A stretch of 64,000 nucleotides of DNA from Vibrio ziniensis (lineage in GTDB: Bacteria; Pseudomonadota; Gammaproteobacteria; Enterobacterales; Vibrionaceae), in assembly GCF_011064285.1 (NCBI RefSeq), contig NZ_CP049331.1:2914001-2978000 (forward strand). The letters run 5' to 3'. Position numbers and translations under genes: made by a program. The notes beneath the pieces are model-generated. The model saw only the letters and a list, made by a program, of their open reading frames with translations. It ran no database searches and was not told the origin of the DNA. Shown here piece after piece: positions 49,911 through 59,875 of this stretch (the stretch's first letter is position 1; each line of letters begins with the position of its first letter).

Positions 49911-51101
49911 TTAATTTTGTGCTTCAGGCTTCGCTTTATTAATAGAAACCTCTTTCACCGACGATTGCAGTAATTCCACTTTAACAAACAACGCAACAAC
50001 ACCCATCAACGCCATTCCCCAGAATACCCCCGCGCCCCAGCTTTCATAACCCCAGCCGCTCAGCGTGGTCATCATCGCAATCACTGCGCCAAGAGGAATA
50101 GCATTGTACAGCGCCTGTAGAGCCACCATTTTGTGTTGCGGTGCGTGCTGAATATATTTAATTGTCGCAATATGCGCCAAAGCGAAAGTCACGCCATGCA
50201 GAGACTGAATCGCCACCAAGGCGACTAATGCAGTGGTTGATGCGGTTAAGCCCCAGCGAGCGATGACCCCAAGTGCCGCAATAACAAACAGCGTACGGAT
50301 ATTCCATTTGGAGAACACTCGCTTGCTAATCGCAAACACCAGAATTTCAGAAACAACACCTAAACTCCACAAGTAACCGATAATGTCTTCCGAATGACCC
50401 GCAGCACGCCAATGGATTGAACTAAAACTGTAGTAGGCAGCATGGCTGCCTTGGATAAGAGCAACCAGCAGCAGGAATTTAATCACCGGCCATTCACGAA
50501 GTAATTCGGTTAATTTAGGGCGAACTTTGTGCTCATGATTTTCCGTCACGGGCATGACAGAAGGGTTACGCAAACTGATCAGCAAAGTGACGAATATGCC
50601 GAACAGTGCGGTATAGACAATCATGTCTGAGCCATATAGCACAATCAAATAACCCACCACGGTAGACCCGACAATAAAGGCAATCGAACCCCACAAACGG
50701 GTACGACCGTAATCCAGCATGTTGCGTTTGGCATAGTGGTTGGCTACCGAATCAGACAGAGGTAATACCGGTCCACAGACCATATTAAATAAGATCGTCG
50801 CCAGCGCCAGCAACCAGAAACTGCCACCCGTGAAAAAGTGGAAAGCGATAAATAACATCAACGCAAATGTCACCCATCGTAGTGCGGGTAACAGATGTTC
50901 CACCTTATGAATTCGAGGCGTGATAACTAAGTTCGCCACACAACGGGTTGCAAAACCAATCCCCACTAGAATGCCGATGTCGCTGGCAGGCACGCCCTGC
51001 CCTTCAAACCATAGCGCCCAAAATGGTAGATAAACGCCATAAGCAAAGAAAAAGCCGAAAAAGTATTGGGAGATCCATCCGTAGGGAGAGGGCTTAAACA
51101 T
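49911..51101 (-). CDS. MFS transporter, HcaT-like
   Basis: A 396-residue inner-membrane protein with about 12 hydrophobic segments. It resembles E. coli HcaT (3-phenylpropionate transporter family), with GVYLPFWALWFEGQG near the N-terminus, LDYGRTRLWGSIAF, QGSHAAYYSFSSIHWRAAGHS and GYLWSLGVVSE. The substrate in this organism is unknown, since no phenylpropionate genes are nearby. Its position between crbS and acs is compatible with uptake of a small organic acid, but that is a guess. Confidence 0.85.
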   Translation of the reverse strand: MFKPSPYGWISQYFFGFFFAYGVYLPFWALWFEGQGVPASDIGILVGIGFATRCVANLVITPRIHKVEHLLPALRWVTFALMLFIAFHFFTGGSFWLLALATILFNMVCGPVLPLSDSVANHYAKRNMLDYGRTRLWGSIAFIVGSTVVGYLIVLYGSDMIVYTALFGIFVTLLISLRNPSVMPVTENHEHKVRPKLTELLREWPVIKFLLLVALIQGSHAAYYSFSSIHWRAAGHSEDIIGYLWSLGVVSEILVFAISKRVFSKWNIRTLFVIAALGVIARWGLTASTTALVALVAIQSLHGVTFALAHIATIKYIQHAPQHKMVALQALYNAIPLGAVIAMMTTLSGWGYESWGAGVFWGMALMGVVALFVKVELLQSSVKEVSINKAKPEAQN

Positions 51102-51118
51102 TCTTTATCCTATTTATT

Positions 51119-51149
51119 CGTCATTCCAGCGAACACTGGAATCTGATCA
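51119..51149. repeat. Short palindromic GTCATTCC-type repeat
   Basis: GTCATTCCAGCGAACACTGG followed by AATCTGAT folds as ATTCCAG-CGAACAC-TGGAAT. It resembles the GTCATTCC(C)GCGAA palindromes scattered through many gammaproteobacterial genomes. One copy is seen here, in the divergent gap upstream of the MFS gene. Confidence 0.5.
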
Positions 51150-51461
51150 CAACGCACACCAAACTCAAACAGAGCGAAAAATGTCGAGTCAGTGGCTACA
51201 GCGCCGCCATTATGCAATGAGTCTCGCCTGCGAAAAAGGGAACTTTGTTAAACGAACTGTTTCCCCTATCACAACTTTCATTGTCGACAAAATGGTGTCA
51301 TTAGACCAAAGTCGTCTGGAGAGCAGAAAGAAATTTGTCACACTTAACTGAGATCTCTCTATCTTGGCTTGGATCTTCATCACTCTTAATTTGGGTCTTT
51401 CTCACTGGTGAAGTTCTGCCTGCGCAGCCAACTTAGCTGTGCCTTTAAACAGGAAGGGTAT

Positions 51462-53300
51462 ATGCCTGATAAATTCAACATGCAATCTCCACCCTTTGAT
51501 CGTTTAACCTCTGATCAACAGAGAAAACTGCGTGCGTCATTAGATGTGGCTTATTACCGACTCGGGGCTACTCTGCTAAAAAGCGGACAGGCCAGTACCC
51601 ATTTACACGTTTTGATAAAAGGTACCGTAGAAGAACGCTCGGCAACGGGCAAAGAGATATTCGCCCACTACGCCAATGACGACATGTTTGACGTGCGCTC
51701 CCTGTTTGAAGAGCATACCCGTCATCAATACATCGCGCTCGAAGATACGCTTTCTTACCTGATTCCAAGGGAAGTCTTTCTTTCCCTATACTCGGCAAAC
51801 GGGCAATTTGCTGCTTACTTCGACAATAACCTAGCCAAAAGACAAGAGCTGATAGAAGCGGCGCAACAGCAGAAAAATATTGCTGAATTCATCCTAACCA
51901 AAGTGGATAACTCCATCTACTCTCCGCCAATGATTGTCACCCCAGATCAATCATTAAAAGCGGTCACCCTGCAAATGAAAGAAAACGGCGTTGATGCCGC
52001 ACTGGTTGAACTGGATGAATCGGATATTCGCCTGATTGATTCCACTCATCACCCGTACGCCATCGTCACCCGAACGAACATGCTGCATGCGGTGATGCTA
52101 GATGAGCACCCTCTTGATACGCAAGTCGGCAAAATTGCGACTTTCCCCGTGATGCACGTAGATGAAGGCGATTTCCTGTTTAATGCCATGGTGATGATGA
52201 CGCGTAATCGCGTTAAACGTGTGATGGTGTGCGACGGTAATAATGCCGTGGGTCTGTTGGATATGACGCAGATCCTCAGCACCTTCTCTACCCACTCACA
52301 TGTCCTGACACTGGCGATTGCACGGGCATCGAGCGTAGAAGAGCTGGCACTGGCATCGAACAAGCAGATAGAACTGATTGAAAGCCTACTCAGCCGAGGG
52401 GTTCGCACCCGTTTCATCATGGAGCTGATTTCTGCGGTTAACGAGCAAATAATCGAGAAAGCCTTTGAACTGGTAGTGCCACCAGCCCTGCATGATCACT
52501 GCTGCTTCATCGTATTAGGTTCGGAAGGTCGTGGCGAACAGATACTCAAAACTGACCAGGATAACGCCTTAATCATCAAAGACGGATTGGAGTGGCACCA
52601 GTGTGAAAACGTCATGCATGAGCTGACTCATACCTTGCTGCAGCTTGGTTATCCACTATGCCCGGGCAAAGTCATGGTCAACAACCCTAAATGGGTGAAG
52701 AGCCAGTCACAGTGGAAGAAGATGCTCAGCAGTTGGGTCAATTCGGCCAAACCTGAACAAGTGATGGATATTGCCATCATGGCGGATGCGCACGCAATTG
52801 CCGGGAATAAATCTCTGCTTGCCCCCATCAAAGCGCATTTGAGTCACTTAATGGCTGATCAAGAACTGATTCTGACAGAGTTTACGCGCCCTGCTCTCAA
52901 CTTCTCAGTACCTCTTACTCTGTTTGGCAATGTGAAAAATTCCAAAACCGGATTGGACATAAAACAAGGCGGCATTTTCCCGATTGTCCACGGGATTCGG
53001 GCATTGAGCTTAGAGCACATGATTGAACAGAATAATACCTTTGACCGCATCGGCGAACTGGTAAAACGCCGTGTTTTAGAGAAGCAGACCGGTGATAACC
53101 TGAGTGAAGCATTGAAGCAATTTTTCAAACTGCGTCTTGCTCAGCAACTGGGAAATCAGTTAAGTGGTGAGCAGAAAAACAGTAACAATATCGACATTAA
53201 CCTACTGGATCGTACCGAACGAGATCTACTCAGGCACAGTCTGCATGTAGTGAAAAAATTCAAGCAGTGGCTTGGTTATCACTATCAGATCAGAGACTAA
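51462..53300 (+). CDS. cNMP-binding/CBS/DUF294 nucleotidyltransferase-like protein
   Basis: A protein of 612 residues from the ATG at 51462 (MPDKFNMQSPPFDRL), which has a strong AGGAAGGG before it; the frame opens 18 codons earlier without one. It has a cyclic-nucleotide-binding-like domain (about 10-110), a pair of CBS domains (about 140-270), then a GlnD-like nucleotidyltransferase domain with LGSEGRGEQ and TDQDNALII and a C-terminal helical domain. The biochemical role is not established. It is followed by a DnaQ-type exonuclease gene and then acs, an association that I recall in other Gammaproteobacteria. Confidence 0.87.
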   Translation: MPDKFNMQSPPFDRLTSDQQRKLRASLDVAYYRLGATLLKSGQASTHLHVLIKGTVEERSATGKEIFAHYANDDMFDVRSLFEEHTRHQYIALEDTLSYLIPREVFLSLYSANGQFAAYFDNNLAKRQELIEAAQQQKNIAEFILTKVDNSIYSPPMIVTPDQSLKAVTLQMKENGVDAALVELDESDIRLIDSTHHPYAIVTRTNMLHAVMLDEHPLDTQVGKIATFPVMHVDEGDFLFNAMVMMTRNRVKRVMVCDGNNAVGLLDMTQILSTFSTHSHVLTLAIARASSVEELALASNKQIELIESLLSRGVRTRFIMELISAVNEQIIEKAFELVVPPALHDHCCFIVLGSEGRGEQILKTDQDNALIIKDGLEWHQCENVMHELTHTLLQLGYPLCPGKVMVNNPKWVKSQSQWKKMLSSWVNSAKPEQVMDIAIMADAHAIAGNKSLLAPIKAHLSHLMADQELILTEFTRPALNFSVPLTLFGNVKNSKTGLDIKQGGIFPIVHGIRALSLEHMIEQNNTFDRIGELVKRRVLEKQTGDNLSEALKQFFKLRLAQQLGNQLSGEQKNSNNIDINLLDRTERDLLRHSLHVVKKFKQWLGYHYQIRD

Positions 53301-53314
53301 GATTAAGGCCAGCC

Positions 53315-53941
53315 ATGAATTGGATAAGTCGTCGCTATTGGCGCCACAAACTGAAAGACTCGAATTACCAATCACTGTTTGAACCAAGCAGAGGTAATGA
53401 GTATGTGTCTCTCGACTGTGAAACCACCAGCTTAGACCCAAACAGAGCTGAACTGGTAACCATAGCGGCCACCAAGATCATTGATAATCGTATTATCACC
53501 AGTCAGCCTTTTGAGGTGAGGCTGCGAGCACCGCAGTCGCTGGATTCCAACTCTGTTCGTATTCATCGCATGCGTCATCAAGATTTAATCGACGGCATAT
53601 CGGAAAAGGATGCGCTCACCCAGCTCATCGCTTTTATCGGTAACCGACCTCTGGTTGGTTATCACATCCGCTATGACAAAAAAATTCTAGACATTGCTTG
53701 TCGCAAACAGCTTGGCTTTCCGTTGCCCAATACCCTGATTGAAGTAAGCCAGATCTACCACGACAAACTCGAACGTCACCTACCCAATGCCTATATCGAT
53801 TTGAGTTTAGATTCGATTTGTCGCCATTTGGATCTGCCGATACAAGACAAACACGATGCACTACAAGATGCGATTTCCGCCGCTTTAGTTTTTGTACGGC
53901 TGACTCAAGGCGAACTGCCAACTTTCACTCCGCCACAATGA
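53315..53941 (+). CDS. DnaQ-type 3'-5' exonuclease
   Basis: A protein of 208 residues from the ATG at 53315, 14 bp after the DUF294 gene and behind TTAAGG. It is a DEDDh exonuclease domain: the Exo I motif SLDCETTSLDP supplies D and E, VGYHIRYDKKILD is Exo II, and KHDALQDAISAA is Exo III with the catalytic histidine and aspartate. It resembles the PolC-like/DNA polymerase III epsilon-like proteins next to DUF294 genes rather than replicative DnaQ. Substrate unknown. Confidence 0.88.
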   Translation: MNWISRRYWRHKLKDSNYQSLFEPSRGNEYVSLDCETTSLDPNRAELVTIAATKIIDNRIITSQPFEVRLRAPQSLDSNSVRIHRMRHQDLIDGISEKDALTQLIAFIGNRPLVGYHIRYDKKILDIACRKQLGFPLPNTLIEVSQIYHDKLERHLPNAYIDLSLDSICRHLDLPIQDKHDALQDAISAALVFVRLTQGELPTFTPPQ

Positions 53942-53943
53942 AG

Positions 53944-54013
53944 TAACCCCACCCAACCTCCCCTTCAAAAGGGGAGGGGCAAGAGCGACTGGTTCTCCCC
54001 CCTATCAAGGGGA
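53944..54013. repeat. Intergenic structured repeat, family R, copy 7 (degenerate)
   Basis: AACCCCACCCAACCTCCCCT runs into the hairpin CTCCCCTTCAAAAGGGGAG, then GGTTCTCCCCCCTATCAAGG. Only the two end structures remain and the middle is lost. It begins at the exonuclease stop codon. A TATGTGACTAAGAG remnant of the prefix is at 54070-54083. Confidence 0.7.
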
Positions 54014-54162
54014 CGAAAAAGAGCTTTTTCCCCAGCCCTTTATCCTAAAGTCTAATTGTGAAACTTGCCTATGTGACTAAGAGTTATAGACATAACGAAT
54101 TTCCTCGTTGGACGTTTTAAACGCCATCAAGGTGATTGCAGTATTCACAAGGAGAATTTGTA

Positions 54163-56112
54163 ATGAGTGAAGCCCACATTTATCCGGTAAAAGAAAATAT
54201 TAAATCTCACACCCATGCGGATAATGACACTTACCTAGCCATGTACCAACAGTCTGTGAAAGATCCAGAAGGATTCTGGAGCGAGCACGGTAAGATTGTG
54301 GATTGGATTAAGCCATTCACTAAAGTGAAACACACCTCTTTCGACACTGGACATGTTGACATTCGCTGGTTTGAAGACGGTACGCTAAACGTTTCTGCCA
54401 ACTGTATCGACCGTCATCTGGCTAAGCGCGGTGATGACGTAGCGATTATCTGGGAAGGCGACAACCCGCAAGAAGATAAAACCATTACTTTCAAACAACT
54501 GCATGAGCAAGTTTGCCGCTTCTCTAATGCGATGAAAGAACAAGGCATTCGTAAAGGTGATGTGGTTTGTCTCTACATGCCTATGGTTCCAGAAGCGGCG
54601 ATTGCGATGCTGGCATGTACTCGTATCGGCGCAGTACATACTGTGGTATTTGGCGGTTTCTCTCCGGAAGCCCTTGCAGGCCGTATCATTGACTCGAACG
54701 CGAAACTGGTCATCACTGCCGATGAAGGTGTTCGTGGTGGTCGCGCGGTACCATTGAAGAAAAACGTTGACGAAGCACTGACCAATCCTGAAATCAAAAA
54801 CATCAACAAAGTGATTGTATTTAAACGCACTGGCGGCAACGTTGCTTGGCATGAACATCGTGACGTTTGGTGGCATGAAGCAACCGCAAAAGTGTCTGCG
54901 ACCTGCCCGCCAGAAGAGATGAAAGCGGAAGACCCTCTCTTCATCCTTTACACGTCGGGTTCTACTGGTAAACCAAAAGGTGTATTGCACACCACGGGTG
55001 GATACCTAGTATACGCGACCATGACGTTCAAATACGTATTCGACTACCAACCGGGCGAAACCTTCTGGTGTACCGCGGATGTGGGTTGGATTACCGGACA
55101 CACTTACCTGATCTATGGACCTCTGGCGAACGGTGCGAAAACCATTCTGTTCGAAGGTGTGCCTAACTACCCAGACACAAACCGTATGAGCCAAGTGGTT
55201 GATAAACACCAAGTCAACATCCTCTACACGGCGCCAACGGCGATTCGTGCTCTGATGGCAAAAGGCGATGAAGCGGTAAAAGATACCTCTCGCGACAGCT
55301 TGCGTATCATGGGCTCAGTGGGTGAACCGATTAACCCTGAAGCTTGGGAGTGGTACTACAAGACCATAGGCAACCAGAAATCACCGATTGTTGATACTTG
55401 GTGGCAAACCGAAACCGGCGGTATTTTGATTACCCCACTACCAGGCGCAACAGACCTGAAACCGGGTTCGGCAACACGCCCATTCTTTGGTGTGCAACCA
55501 GCACTGGTCGATAACATGGGTGAAATCGTTGACGGTGCAGCCGAAGGCAACCTTGTTATTCTTGATTCATGGCCGGGTCAAATGCGCACGGTTTACGGCG
55601 ACCACGAACGTTTCGAGCAAACCTACTTCTCAACCTTTAAAGGTATGTACTTTACTGGTGACGGTGCACGCCGTGACGAAGACGGTTACTACTGGATCAC
55701 TGGTCGTGTCGATGACGTACTAAACGTATCCGGTCACCGTATGGGTACCGCAGAGATTGAGTCCGCTCTCGTCGCATTTAATAAAATTGCTGAAGCTGCT
55801 GTGGTGGGCGTCCCTCACGACATTAAAGGACAAGCAATTTACGCTTACATCACACTCAACGATGGTGTCTACCCAAGCGCTGAGCTGCATAAAGAAGTGA
55901 AAGACTGGGTGCGTAAAGAGATAGGTCCGATTGCAACGCCAGACGTACTGCACTGGACTGATGCTCTGCCTAAAACTCGTTCAGGTAAAATCATGCGTCG
56001 TATTCTGCGTAAGATTGCTACCGGCGATACAGGTAACTTAGGTGATACTTCGACCCTAGCCGATCCAAGCGTGGTTGATAAACTTATCGCTGAGAAAGCT
56101 GAGCTCGTATAA
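54163..56112 (+). CDS. acs: Acetyl-CoA synthetase
   Basis: A protein of 649 residues from the ATG at 54163 ([14 protein letters not shown]), behind AAGGAG; the frame opens nine codons earlier. It is an adenylate-forming enzyme that turns acetate, ATP and CoA into acetyl-CoA for high-affinity acetate use. Motifs are the P-loop [19 protein letters not shown], the hinge [20 protein letters not shown], and the C-terminal [10 protein letters not shown] whose lysine is the known acetylation site. CrbS, encoded at 46163, is the likely upstream regulator by homology. Confidence 0.97.
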   Translation: MSEAHIYPVKENIKSHTHADNDTYLAMYQQSVKDPEGFWSEHGKIVDWIKPFTKVKHTSFDTGHVDIRWFEDGTLNVSANCIDRHLAKRGDDVAIIWEGDNPQEDKTITFKQLHEQVCRFSNAMKEQGIRKGDVVCLYMPMVPEAAIAMLACTRIGAVHTVVFGGFSPEALAGRIIDSNAKLVITADEGVRGGRAVPLKKNVDEALTNPEIKNINKVIVFKRTGGNVAWHEHRDVWWHEATAKVSATCPPEEMKAEDPLFILYTSGSTGKPKGVLHTTGGYLVYATMTFKYVFDYQPGETFWCTADVGWITGHTYLIYGPLANGAKTILFEGVPNYPDTNRMSQVVDKHQVNILYTAPTAIRALMAKGDEAVKDTSRDSLRIMGSVGEPINPEAWEWYYKTIGNQKSPIVDTWWQTETGGILITPLPGATDLKPGSATRPFFGVQPALVDNMGEIVDGAAEGNLVILDSWPGQMRTVYGDHERFEQTYFSTFKGMYFTGDGARRDEDGYYWITGRVDDVLNVSGHRMGTAEIESALVAFNKIAEAAVVGVPHDIKGQAIYAYITLNDGVYPSAELHKEVKDWVRKEIGPIATPDVLHWTDALPKTRSGKIMRRILRKIATGDTGNLGDTSTLADPSVVDKLIAEKAELV

Positions 56113-56133
56113 TCGAAGAGACTCTAAAAGCAG

Positions 56134-56165
56134 AAAGCCCCAATACTTAATTGGGGCTTTTTCTT
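56134..56165. terminator. Terminator shared by acs and the convergent gene
   Basis: AAAGCCCCAAT-ACTTA-ATTGGGGCTTT is followed by TTTTCTT, right after acs. The A run on the other side also suits the convergent gene at 56195. Confidence 0.88.
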
Positions 56166-56194
56166 ATTTCAACTTAGCAACGTCAAGTTCGCAA

Positions 56195-56989
56195 TTAATC
56201 AAACTGGTAAGTATAAGAAGCAATCACACGCTTATCTGGCTCATCCAAGTAGGTATTGTTGTCCATCATAAACGTCATCACACTGAACGAGTGGTTCTTA
56301 TTGGCCAAATAGCTCACACCGCCACCCATAAAGAAACCTTTGTAGTTTTCACCTTCATCATTTTCAGAACCGTAAGTGCCCGCCGCAAAGCCCAATAACG
56401 TCACTTCTTTGGTTAACGGTTTCAAACCAAAGGCACCAACATAGCCACTGCTGCCTGCAGAATCAGCCATATAGAAACCATTATCAGCACTTGGCGTACC
56501 AACGAAAGACATATCTGAACATGCTCCAACACCATCACAGCGTGGAGATTCACCATCGTTATAGGTGTAGCCTGCCATTGGGAACAACTGAACGCCTAAA
56601 GGTTCAATTCCAAAGATGCTAAGTGGGATAAAAGTACCTACACTGTAGTTGGTTTGAGTTGCACCATTGGTGTATTCATTTTTACCAAAGTTAAAGTTCA
56701 AGATACCTACTGGAAACAACCAAGAACCACCGACACGCCACTCGCTCGCATCTGAATTGAGGCGAACGTTAATCTTTCTTGCTGGATCAAACGCCAGCGA
56801 ACCAGAAAACGAGACGTTAGAATCATCAAAATCATAGTTATTGGCATAAGACACACCAACTTTGGTCACTACCTTCGTTGGGTCATCGGCCAACTTTGAA
56901 CCGTTATCTTTAATATCTGTACTTGGAGCCGCGTAAACTGAACTAGCCAAAACTAACGACGTAATTGATATAAATGGGGCTATCTTCAT
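56195..56989 (-). CDS. Predicted secreted beta-rich protein, possible outer-membrane protein
   Basis: I do not recognise a named family. There are 264 residues from the ATG at 56989 (MKIAPFISITSLVLASSVYA), behind AAGGTG; the open frame starts 12 codons earlier. The signal peptide is clear. The mature part alternates polar and aromatic/hydrophobic residues in many short strands (WRVGGSWLFPVGILNFNFG, GFFMGGGVSYLANKNHSFSV) and ends IASYTYQFD, suggesting a beta-barrel. Two cysteines lie in a loop (CDGVGAC). It is convergent with acs. Confidence 0.7.
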   Translation of the reverse strand: MKIAPFISITSLVLASSVYAAPSTDIKDNGSKLADDPTKVVTKVGVSYANNYDFDDSNVSFSGSLAFDPARKINVRLNSDASEWRVGGSWLFPVGILNFNFGKNEYTNGATQTNYSVGTFIPLSIFGIEPLGVQLFPMAGYTYNDGESPRCDGVGACSDMSFVGTPSADNGFYMADSAGSSGYVGAFGLKPLTKEVTLLGFAAGTYGSENDEGENYKGFFMGGGVSYLANKNHSFSVMTFMMDNNTYLDEPDKRVIASYTYQFD

Positions 56990-57303
56990 TATATTCACCT
57001 TAATTGCGAAGAAACGGCTGATCATCCCTCTATCAAACGAGTTCTTCGATTACACCACTGACTCGAGTGCTAAAACACTCGTTAAAGCTTGATTCATAAA
57101 CTATAGTTTCTGATCAAGCGTTGAATATCAAATTAACAACAATTTTTTGAATTATCAGACAAATCTGATCTTGGCTTACACACTAAAGAATGAAATGCTA
57201 AAAAATTGACTCACTTTGTGTCATTCCTCCCATTTCATCTATACTCATATATTAAATAAAAGTGATAAGACCAGTAAATTGCTGCCATTTGCTGTGAATT
57301 AGC

Positions 57304-57309
57304 TATAAT
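57304..57309 (+). promoter_or_regulatory. Possible -10 of the aroQ-accBC promoter
   Basis: TATAAT preceded by TAGC. A weak -35 (GCTGCC at 17 bp, or TTGCTG at 19 bp) lies upstream. It is the best -10 in the 394-bp gap before aroQ, but the -35 is poor. Confidence 0.4.
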
Positions 57310-57338
57310 CTTGGTCGATTTAAAAAATTACATGAATT

Positions 57339-57360
57339 TTTGACAAAAAAACGTGTCAAA
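57339..57360. promoter_or_regulatory. Palindrome TTTGACA-N8-TGTCAAA upstream of aroQ
   Basis: Perfect 7-bp arms (57339-57345 and 57354-57360), about 60 bp before aroQ and about 30 bp after the possible -10. It is a candidate operator. I cannot assign the protein. Confidence 0.4.
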
Positions 57361-57419
57361 TACGAGAAGATTCTTAATAATCTCAGATTCGCTCCGCATT
57401 AGAGGAAGATAGCGACACA

Positions 57420-57869
57420 ATGGCTGCCAAATTACGCATTCTTGTCTTAAACGGCCCAAACCTAAATCTATTAGGTTTACGCGAGCCGACGCATTACGGC
57501 TCTAACACTTTAGAGCAGATTGTCGCGACTTTGCGTGAACAAGCAGAAAAAGTCGGTGTTGAGTTAGAACATCTTCAATCTAACCGTGAATATGAGCTTA
57601 TCGAAGCTATCCACCAAGCTCATGGCAATGTGGACTTCATTATTATCAACCCCGCCGCTTTTACTCATACAAGCGTCGCTATCCGTGATGCATTACTCGG
57701 CGTTGCCATTCCGTTTATCGAAGTGCATCTGTCGAATGTGCATGCTCGTGAACCATTCCGCCATCACTCTTACTTGTCTGATAAAGCACAAGGCGTGATC
57801 TGTGGTCTAGGCGCACAAGGTTATGAATTTGCTCTGTCTGCTGCATTAAAAACTCTGCAGACAAAGTAA
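57420..57869 (+). CDS. aroQ: 3-dehydroquinate dehydratase, type II
   Basis: A 149-residue enzyme of the shikimate pathway that removes water from 3-dehydroquinate. The type II signatures [13 protein letters not shown] (with the catalytic tyrosine in the following HYG), [17 protein letters not shown] and [17 protein letters not shown] are all present. It is dodecameric in known members. It is the first gene of aroQ-accB-accC, with 61 bp to accB, an order found in many Gammaproteobacteria. Confidence 0.97.
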   Translation: MAAKLRILVLNGPNLNLLGLREPTHYGSNTLEQIVATLREQAEKVGVELEHLQSNREYELIEAIHQAHGNVDFIIINPAAFTHTSVAIRDALLGVAIPFIEVHLSNVHAREPFRHHSYLSDKAQGVICGLGAQGYEFALSAALKTLQTK

Positions 57870-57930
57870 CCAAACACTCTGCAGTCTGAACAGACTGTCT
57901 TACTCAACAAGATAAAAGAGAAAAGAAACA

Positions 57931-58389
57931 ATGGATATTCGTAAAATCAAGAAACTAATCGAGTTAGTTGAAGAATCAGGCATCGCTGAACTAGAAATTT
58001 CTGAAGGCGAAGAGTCAGTACGAATCAGTCGTCACGGTGTTCCTGCTCCAGCACCAATTCACTACGCAGCACCAGCACCAGTTGCAGCGCCTGCTCCAGT
58101 AGCAGCACCTGTGGCAGCAGCACCAGTTGCTGCGGCAGAGCCTAGCGCACCAGCAGGTCACAAAGTTCTTTCTCCAATGGTTGGTACTTTCTACCGCTCA
58201 CCAAGTCCAGATGCAAAACCATTCATCGAAGTGGGTCAAAAAGTGTCTGTTGGCGATACACTATGTATCGTTGAAGCGATGAAAATGATGAACCAAATCG
58301 AATCAGACAAATCTGGTGTTGTTACTGCAATCCTACTAGAAGACGGTCAGCCTGTAGAATTCGACCAACCTCTTGTTGTTATCGAATAA
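57931..58389 (+). CDS. accB: Acetyl-CoA carboxylase biotin carboxyl carrier protein
   Basis: A protein of 152 residues: an N-terminal domain, an alanine/proline-rich linker (about 38-74) and a biotinyl domain with EAMKM, in which Lys118 carries biotin. It shuttles carboxyl groups between AccC and the carboxyltransferase AccAD in the first step of fatty-acid synthesis. The biotin is attached by BirA, encoded at 16523 here. accC follows after 14 bp. In E. coli AccB represses its own operon; that has not been shown here. Confidence 0.97.
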   Translation: MDIRKIKKLIELVEESGIAELEISEGEESVRISRHGVPAPAPIHYAAPAPVAAPAPVAAPVAAAPVAAAEPSAPAGHKVLSPMVGTFYRSPSPDAKPFIEVGQKVSVGDTLCIVEAMKMMNQIESDKSGVVTAILLEDGQPVEFDQPLVVIE

Positions 58390-58403
58390 TAGAGGCCTTT
58401 TCT

Positions 58404-59750
58404 ATGTTAGATAAAGTAGTCATCGCGAACCGAGGTGAAATTGCACTTCGTATTCTTCGCGCGTGTAAAGAATTAGGGATCAAAACGGTAGCGGTACACT
58501 CTACTGCTGACCGCGATCTAAAACATGTGCTGTTAGCCGATGAATCCATCTGTATCGGTCCTGCATCAAGCATGGAAAGTTACCTAAACATTCCTCGCAT
58601 CATTTCTGCTGCAGAAGTGACTGGTGCAGTGGCGATCCACCCTGGATACGGCTTCCTGTCTGAAAATGCTGACTTTGCTGAACAAGTAGAGAAAAGCGGC
58701 TTCATTTTCGTGGGTCCAAAAGCAGAAACTATTCGTCTAATGGGCGATAAAGTTTCAGCCATCAACTCAATGAAAAAAGCAGGCGTACCTTGTGTACCAG
58801 GTTCTGACGGTCCTCTAGATAACGACGAAGCGAAGAACAAAGCCCACGCGAAACGCATCGGTTACCCAGTAATCATCAAAGCGTCTGGCGGCGGCGGCGG
58901 TCGTGGTATGCGTGTTGTTCGTTCTGAAAAAGATCTGGTCAACGCCATTAGCATGACTCGTGCAGAAGCAAAAGCAGCGTTCAACAACGACATGGTTTAC
59001 ATGGAAAAATTCCTAGAAAACCCACGTCACGTTGAAGTACAGGTTCTTGCTGACGGCCAAGGCGGCGCAATTCACCTAGGTGAACGTGACTGTTCTATGC
59101 AACGTCGTCACCAAAAAGTGGTTGAAGAAGCTCCAGCACCAGGCATCACTGAAGAGATGCGTAAGTACATCGGTGAACGCTGTACTCGTGCGTGTATCGA
59201 AATCGGTTACCGCGGTGCAGGTACGTTTGAGTTCCTATACGAAAACGGCGAGTTCTACTTCATCGAAATGAACACTCGTATTCAGGTTGAACACCCAGTA
59301 ACAGAGATGGTTACCGGCGTAGACTTGATTAAAGAGCAACTTCGTATCGCTGCTGGTCAACCGCTGTCATTTACTCAAAATGACATCAAGATCCGTGGCC
59401 ACGCGGTTGAATGTCGTATCAACGCTGAAGACCCAGTACGCTTCCTGCCTAGCCCAGGTAAGATTACTCGCCTGCACACCGCTGGCGGTATGGGTGTTCG
59501 TTGGGAATCGCACATCTACACAGGTTACACAGTTCCACCGTACTACGATTCAATGATCGGTAAACTGATCACTTTCGGTGAAAACCGTGACGTAGCGATT
59601 GCACGTATGCGTAACGCACTTAACGAAATGATTGTGGAAGGTATTAAAACCAATATCCCTCTACAACAAGAAATCATGAAGGATGAAAACTTCCAACATG
59701 GTGGTGCGAACATTCATTACCTAGAGAAAAAACTCGGTATCAGTAAATAA
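58404..59750 (+). CDS. accC: Biotin carboxylase subunit of acetyl-CoA carboxylase
   Basis: A 448-residue ATP-grasp enzyme that carboxylates the biotin on AccB. The N-terminal [20 protein letters not shown], the glycine-rich ATP loop [14 protein letters not shown], the segment [20 protein letters not shown], and [18 protein letters not shown] are typical. The length equals the family norm (about 449). It is the last gene of the operon and is followed by a terminator. Confidence 0.97.
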   Translation: MLDKVVIANRGEIALRILRACKELGIKTVAVHSTADRDLKHVLLADESICIGPASSMESYLNIPRIISAAEVTGAVAIHPGYGFLSENADFAEQVEKSGFIFVGPKAETIRLMGDKVSAINSMKKAGVPCVPGSDGPLDNDEAKNKAHAKRIGYPVIIKASGGGGGRGMRVVRSEKDLVNAISMTRAEAKAAFNNDMVYMEKFLENPRHVEVQVLADGQGGAIHLGERDCSMQRRHQKVVEEAPAPGITEEMRKYIGERCTRACIEIGYRGAGTFEFLYENGEFYFIEMNTRIQVEHPVTEMVTGVDLIKEQLRIAAGQPLSFTQNDIKIRGHAVECRINAEDPVRFLPSPGKITRLHTAGGMGVRWESHIYTGYTVPPYYDSMIGKLITFGENRDVAIARMRNALNEMIVEGIKTNIPLQQEIMKDENFQHGGANIHYLEKKLGISK

Positions 59751-59771
59751 GTCGCATCAAACGCTTATTTG

Positions 59772-59796
59772 AATGCCCACTTCGGTGGGCATTTTT
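59772..59796 (+). terminator. Terminator after accC
   Basis: AATGCCCAC-TTCG-GTGGGCATT followed by TTT, 22 bp after the stop codon. It contains a stable TTCG-type loop. Confidence 0.88.
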
Positions 59797-59875
59797 GTTT
59801 TTGCGTTAGCTTACACGCGTGGAAACTGGAGGGAAAATACAAGTAGGTGATTGTAACTGCTGTGAATGAATTAAT

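Noticed and set aside
54050-54083. CRP site upstream of acs (TTGTGA...ATGTGA)
   Set aside because: The two TGTGA-like halves are in the same orientation, not inverted, so they do not form a CRP palindrome.
54385-54990. A 201-codon frame antisense to acs
   Set aside because: Its composition mirrors the acs codons and no start site or family match was seen; acs is clearly the real gene.
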